A DNA stretch of 64,000 nucleotides, taken from the NCBI GenBank assembly GCA_003242085.1, contig QBML01000006.1:62001-126000 (forward strand), read 5' to 3'. The notes beneath the pieces are model-generated. The model had not been told where the DNA came from. It was given only the letters and a program-made list of their open reading frames with translations, and made no database searches. Origin of the DNA: Pseudanabaena frigida. GTDB taxonomy: Bacteria; Cyanobacteriota; Cyanobacteriia; Pseudanabaenales; Pseudanabaenaceae. Within the stretch, counting starts at the first letter, position 1. Each line of letters starts with the position of its first letter. This document shows positions 61,187 to 64,000 of this stretch, in pieces. Both the position numbers and the translations under genes were made by a program.

Positions 61187-62596
61187 ATGACAGAGGTACC
61201 TAAAGAATGGATAAAAGTTCGGCAGATGTTTCAGAGGGTATGGGGATATGAAGATTTACGAGCATCTCAGTATGAAGTCATCTCAAGTTTATTAATGGGG
61301 CAAGACAGTTTGGCAATTTTGGCTACAGGTGGAGGTAAATCCATTTGTTTTCAGTTGCCAGCAATTCTCAATGAAGGCTTGACTATAGTAATTTCTCCAT
61401 TATTGGCTCTAATGGAAGATCAAGTTAGAGACTTGCATACACGAAATTTGCCCGCCGCCGCACTTCATAGTAATCTATCGCAAATAGAACGACGTGAAGT
61501 ATTAAAAAATTTACCAAATACTCGATTACTTTATATCTCCCCAGAAACTCTCTTAAGTCAGCCTGTATGGGAAAAGCTCTGCGATCGCCAGCTTAAAATT
61601 ACGGGTTTAATGCTCGACGAAGCTCATTGTCTAGTGCAATGGGGTGATTCATTTCGTCCGAGTTATCGACGTTTAGGGGCAGTTAGATCGGCTTTGATTT
61701 CACAAAAGCCTGACCATCACCCGAGGATTTCTCTAGCTGCATTCACAGCCACCGCCGATCGAGATACGACTGCCGAGTTACAAGCTTGTTTGCAGATGCA
61801 AAATCCAAATATCGTGCGTACTAGCCCATATCGTCCTCATCTCAGTCTCAAAGTTGAGATCGCATGGACACCCGCAGGACGAAAATCGCGCACGCTCAAG
61901 TTTATTCGCGATCGCAAGGGACAATCGGGTTTAATATACGTGCGAAGTCGTCGCGATGCCGAAGTCTTAGCTGCATGGTTGCAAGAGTATTCTTTTGCAA
62001 CTGCTGCTTATCATGCAGGTTTACCGCCTCAAGAGCGTCGTTATATTGAGCAACAATGGCTAACCAACAAATACCCTTTCGTGATTTGTACTTCAGCTTT
62101 TGGTCTCGGCATTAATAAGCCAGACACCCGATGGGTATTGCATTTTCATCCGCCCTTAACACTCTCCGAATATATCCAAGAAATTGGAAGAGCGGGGCGC
62201 GATGACAAACCTGCTGAGGCTTTGATGTTAGTTAGCGAACCAACGGGTTTACTAGATGATAGCGATCGCCAGAGGGTAAATTTTTTCTTGCAGCAACAGC
62301 AAAAACTACACCAACAAGCACTGGCTCTTTTGCCTAAATTGCCGCGAAAAGGTAATTTTGCTGAAGTCGCAAAACTGTATCCTGATGCCGCGATCGCTCT
62401 CGGTCTGTTGCATCGTTCGGGGAATCTCACATGGCATACGCCATTTATCTATGAAATTCATAACTTGCCAAACCATCAACAAAAATTAAAACAACAAATA
62501 GGGGATCAAAGCGAAATTACGAAAATGCAAGATTTTATTCGCACGAGAGGCGATCGTTGGGATTTTTTACTCAATGCATTTAATTGTGATGAATAA
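61187..62596 (+). CDS. RecQ-type DNA helicase, short form
   Basis: A 469-aa SF2 helicase: RASQYEVISSLLMGQDSLAILATGGGKSICFQLP (motifs 0 and I), LDEAHCLVQWGDSFRPSYRRL (motif II DEAH plus the RecQ aromatic loop), AFTATADR, ICTSAFGLGINKPDTRWV, and YIQEIGRAGRD (motif VI). The region after the helicase core is short, without the zinc Cys of the RQC domain or a clear HRDC domain, so it is a reduced RecQ. It may act in recombination or replication-fork repair. Confidence 0.88.
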   Translation: MTEVPKEWIKVRQMFQRVWGYEDLRASQYEVISSLLMGQDSLAILATGGGKSICFQLPAILNEGLTIVISPLLALMEDQVRDLHTRNLPAAALHSNLSQIERREVLKNLPNTRLLYISPETLLSQPVWEKLCDRQLKITGLMLDEAHCLVQWGDSFRPSYRRLGAVRSALISQKPDHHPRISLAAFTATADRDTTAELQACLQMQNPNIVRTSPYRPHLSLKVEIAWTPAGRKSRTLKFIRDRKGQSGLIYVRSRRDAEVLAAWLQEYSFATAAYHAGLPPQERRYIEQQWLTNKYPFVICTSAFGLGINKPDTRWVLHFHPPLTLSEYIQEIGRAGRDDKPAEALMLVSEPTGLLDDSDRQRVNFFLQQQQKLHQQALALLPKLPRKGNFAEVAKLYPDAAIALGLLHRSGNLTWHTPFIYEIHNLPNHQQKLKQQIGDQSEITKMQDFIRTRGDRWDFLLNAFNCDE

Positions 62597-62656
62597 GCTA
62601 AGTCCCTGCTAATATTTAAGTATTAACTTAATTTTTCTTAACAACAGGAAATATAC

Positions 62657-63739
62657 GTGTCGTCTACGACTATCCATCGGATTAATCTCGAAAACCCACT
62701 TACCGATACATCTTCAACATCCCAAACTGAACTTCCGTTTACCTTTCAAGATGTAAAAGCTGCTATTCCTAATGAATGTTTTGTTCCGAATGTATGGCGC
62801 TCGCTCGCCTATTTTTTTGCCGATACTGCGATTATTGTAGGCTTATATGCTACTGCTGCCTACTTAGATGCATGGTGGTTTTATCCAATTTTTTGGTTCG
62901 CAACGGGGACAATGTTTTGGGCTTTCTTCGTAGTCGGACATGACTGCGGTCATGGTTCTTTTTCACGATACAAATGGCTAAATAACCTTGTAGGTCACCT
63001 TACACATATACCAATCCTTGTGCCTTATCACGGTTGGCGGATCAGTCATCGTACTCATCACCAAAACACAGGCAATATCGACACTGATGAAAGTTGGTTT
63101 CCAGTTACTGAAACTCAATACAAAGAAATGGATTGGATTGGGAAATTCATTCGTTTTGATGCGTTGTTATTGGCTTATCCACTCTATCTATTTAAGCGAT
63201 CGCCTGCTCGTCCCACCGCTTCACATTTCATTCCTAACAACGATCTATTCCGTAAATCAGAAACCGCAGACATCATCACTAGTACCACTCTATTTGCGAT
63301 GATGATTGGTTTGTTGGGATGGTTGGGCTTTACTTACGGATTCCTATTTGTATTCAAGTTTTATATTGTTCCATATATTATTTTTGTTGTATGGCTGGAT
63401 CTAGTGACCTATTTGCACCATACCGAAGCTGATATTCCTTGGTATCGCGGCAAAGACTGGTATTTCTTAAAGGGAGCGCTTTCGACCATTGATCGTGACT
63501 ATGGCATATTTAACAATATTCATCACAATATTGGTACTCACGTTGCTCATCACATCTTTATCGGAATCCCTCATTACCACCTGATAACTGCAACTGAATC
63601 TATCAAGCCAGTTCTCGGTAAATATTACCGAGTTTCTAATGTCCCAATCTGGAAGTCCTTCTTTATCTCTCAAAAAGCCTGTCAGTTTGTTTCTGATTCA
63701 GGTGGTGAAGTATACTATCAAGCCCAAAAAAATAAGTAA
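62657..63739 (+). CDS. desB: Omega-3 (delta-15-type) acyl-lipid desaturase
   Basis: A 360-aa membrane di-iron desaturase. The three His boxes are HDCGH (95-99) in GHDCGHGSFSRY, HRTHH (131-135), and HVAHH near the C-terminus (NIGTHVAHHIF); HDCGHGSFS is typical of the omega-3 group. Four hydrophobic segments flank the boxes. It inserts the omega-3 double bond in membrane glycerolipids, a cold-acclimation enzyme. The start is GTG 62657 with AGGAA about 7 bp upstream. It follows recQ by 60 bp. Confidence 0.87.
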   Translation: MSSTTIHRINLENPLTDTSSTSQTELPFTFQDVKAAIPNECFVPNVWRSLAYFFADTAIIVGLYATAAYLDAWWFYPIFWFATGTMFWAFFVVGHDCGHGSFSRYKWLNNLVGHLTHIPILVPYHGWRISHRTHHQNTGNIDTDESWFPVTETQYKEMDWIGKFIRFDALLLAYPLYLFKRSPARPTASHFIPNNDLFRKSETADIITSTTLFAMMIGLLGWLGFTYGFLFVFKFYIVPYIIFVVWLDLVTYLHHTEADIPWYRGKDWYFLKGALSTIDRDYGIFNNIHHNIGTHVAHHIFIGIPHYHLITATESIKPVLGKYYRVSNVPIWKSFFISQKACQFVSDSGGEVYYQAQKNK

Positions 63740-63786
63740 CTAACCAACTAGCCTTAGTTCAGTTTTATAGCTTTAGTCAGTTTTGA

Positions 63787-63838
63787 ACCCAAAAATCTAG
63801 AGGCAAAGATTCTCGTCTCCTTTAGCTTTTTGGGTTTT
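63787..63838. repeat. Palindromic repeat, degenerate copy
   Basis: The AACCCAAAAA/TTTTTGGGTTTT frame pairs; the inner arms TCTAGAGGC..TCTCGTCTCCTTTAG no longer do. A decayed or invaded copy next to an intact one. Confidence 0.6.
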
Positions 63839-63860
63839 GATGTGTCTAAAGACACACCAA

Positions 63861-63911
63861 AACCCAAATAAATGGAGGTGGCGCGAAGCGCCGCCGCCAT
63901 TTATTTGGGTT
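63861..63911. repeat. Palindromic repeat, 24-bp arms with two mismatches, GAA triloop
   Basis: AACCCAAATAAATGGAGGTG, then GCGC, against GCGCCGCCGCC...GGGTT. Preceded by the small GTGTCT-AA-AGACAC hairpin at 63842-63855 and followed by ATTGCTATAGGACAG, combining both outer motifs. Confidence 0.85.
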
Positions 63912-64000
63912 ATTGCTATAGGACAGCTGTGCCCTAGCTATCTTTGGGTTACAATGCGTACTTCACATTTTTGGGGGTTCGTACTTATAATATAGGTGCA

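Overview
The window comes from a cyanobacterial chromosome. The octamer GCGATCGC (HIP1) and its core recur throughout. It also carries psbB-psbT (photosystem II), a Rubisco activase-like AAA protein, a plant-type glycerate 3-kinase, PII (glnB) with an NtcA box, an omega-3 fatty acid desaturase and prepilins. The gene content and the many short intergenic palindromes would fit a Pseudanabaena-like lineage, but that placement is inference.

Layout. (1) 1-8.6 kb: the 5' end of lnt, two methyltransferases, and two prepilin genes beside two tandem TPR plus GT41 (O-GlcNAc transferase-like) genes, a probable pilin-glycosylation locus. (2) 8.7-14.1 kb: seven minus-strand genes, mostly unrecognised, around a GH19 endolysin-like protein with four N-terminal repeats. 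(3) 14.2-21.7 kb: a periplasmic binding lipoprotein, RNase III, two GT2 glycosyltransferases, a zinc ribbon, a lipase-like hydrolase, a candidate small RNA, DUF2288 and a family 4 uracil-DNA glycosylase. (4) 21.7-38.2 kb: a defence island built on DNA phosphorothioation. It holds dndC, dndD and dndE, the Dnd-associated methyltransferase, Dnd-associated protein 4, an HNH nuclease with a probable sulfur-binding domain, a PLD-nuclease/helicase with an SMC-like ATPase and a 57-aa partner, a HepT/MntA toxin-antitoxin pair, two Uma2 nucleases, a truncated HNH relative, and an XRE regulator facing repeated palindromic operators. (5) 38.2-64 kb: mostly housekeeping and photosynthesis genes (alr, a GHL10 hydrolase, VanW, Rubisco activase, psbT/psbB, glycerate kinase, a molybdopterin oxidoreductase pair, glnB, a Ca-type P-ATPase, mutL, an M61 peptidase, a GGDEF/EAL protein, recQ and a desB-like desaturase).

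How the parts work together. DndC, DndD and DndE, with a cysteine desulfurase encoded elsewhere, would install phosphorothioate sulfur in DNA. The PLD/helicase and SMC module, and possibly the HNH nuclease, would supply restriction or sensing. dndA, dndB and dptFGH are not in the window. The XRE protein and its TGTAGTCCA/TGGACTACA sites look like the local switch for the modification operon, in the role DndB often plays elsewhere.

A second theme is a family of more than twenty intergenic palindromes. They share an outer AAAACCCAAA/TTTGGGTTTT frame and a central G(T/C)GC-triloop-GC(A/G)C core, while the arms between differ from copy to copy yet stay perfectly paired. Several supply the stop codon or last codons of the neighbouring gene. 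No tRNA, rRNA, CRISPR array, insertion sequence or prophage was recognised.
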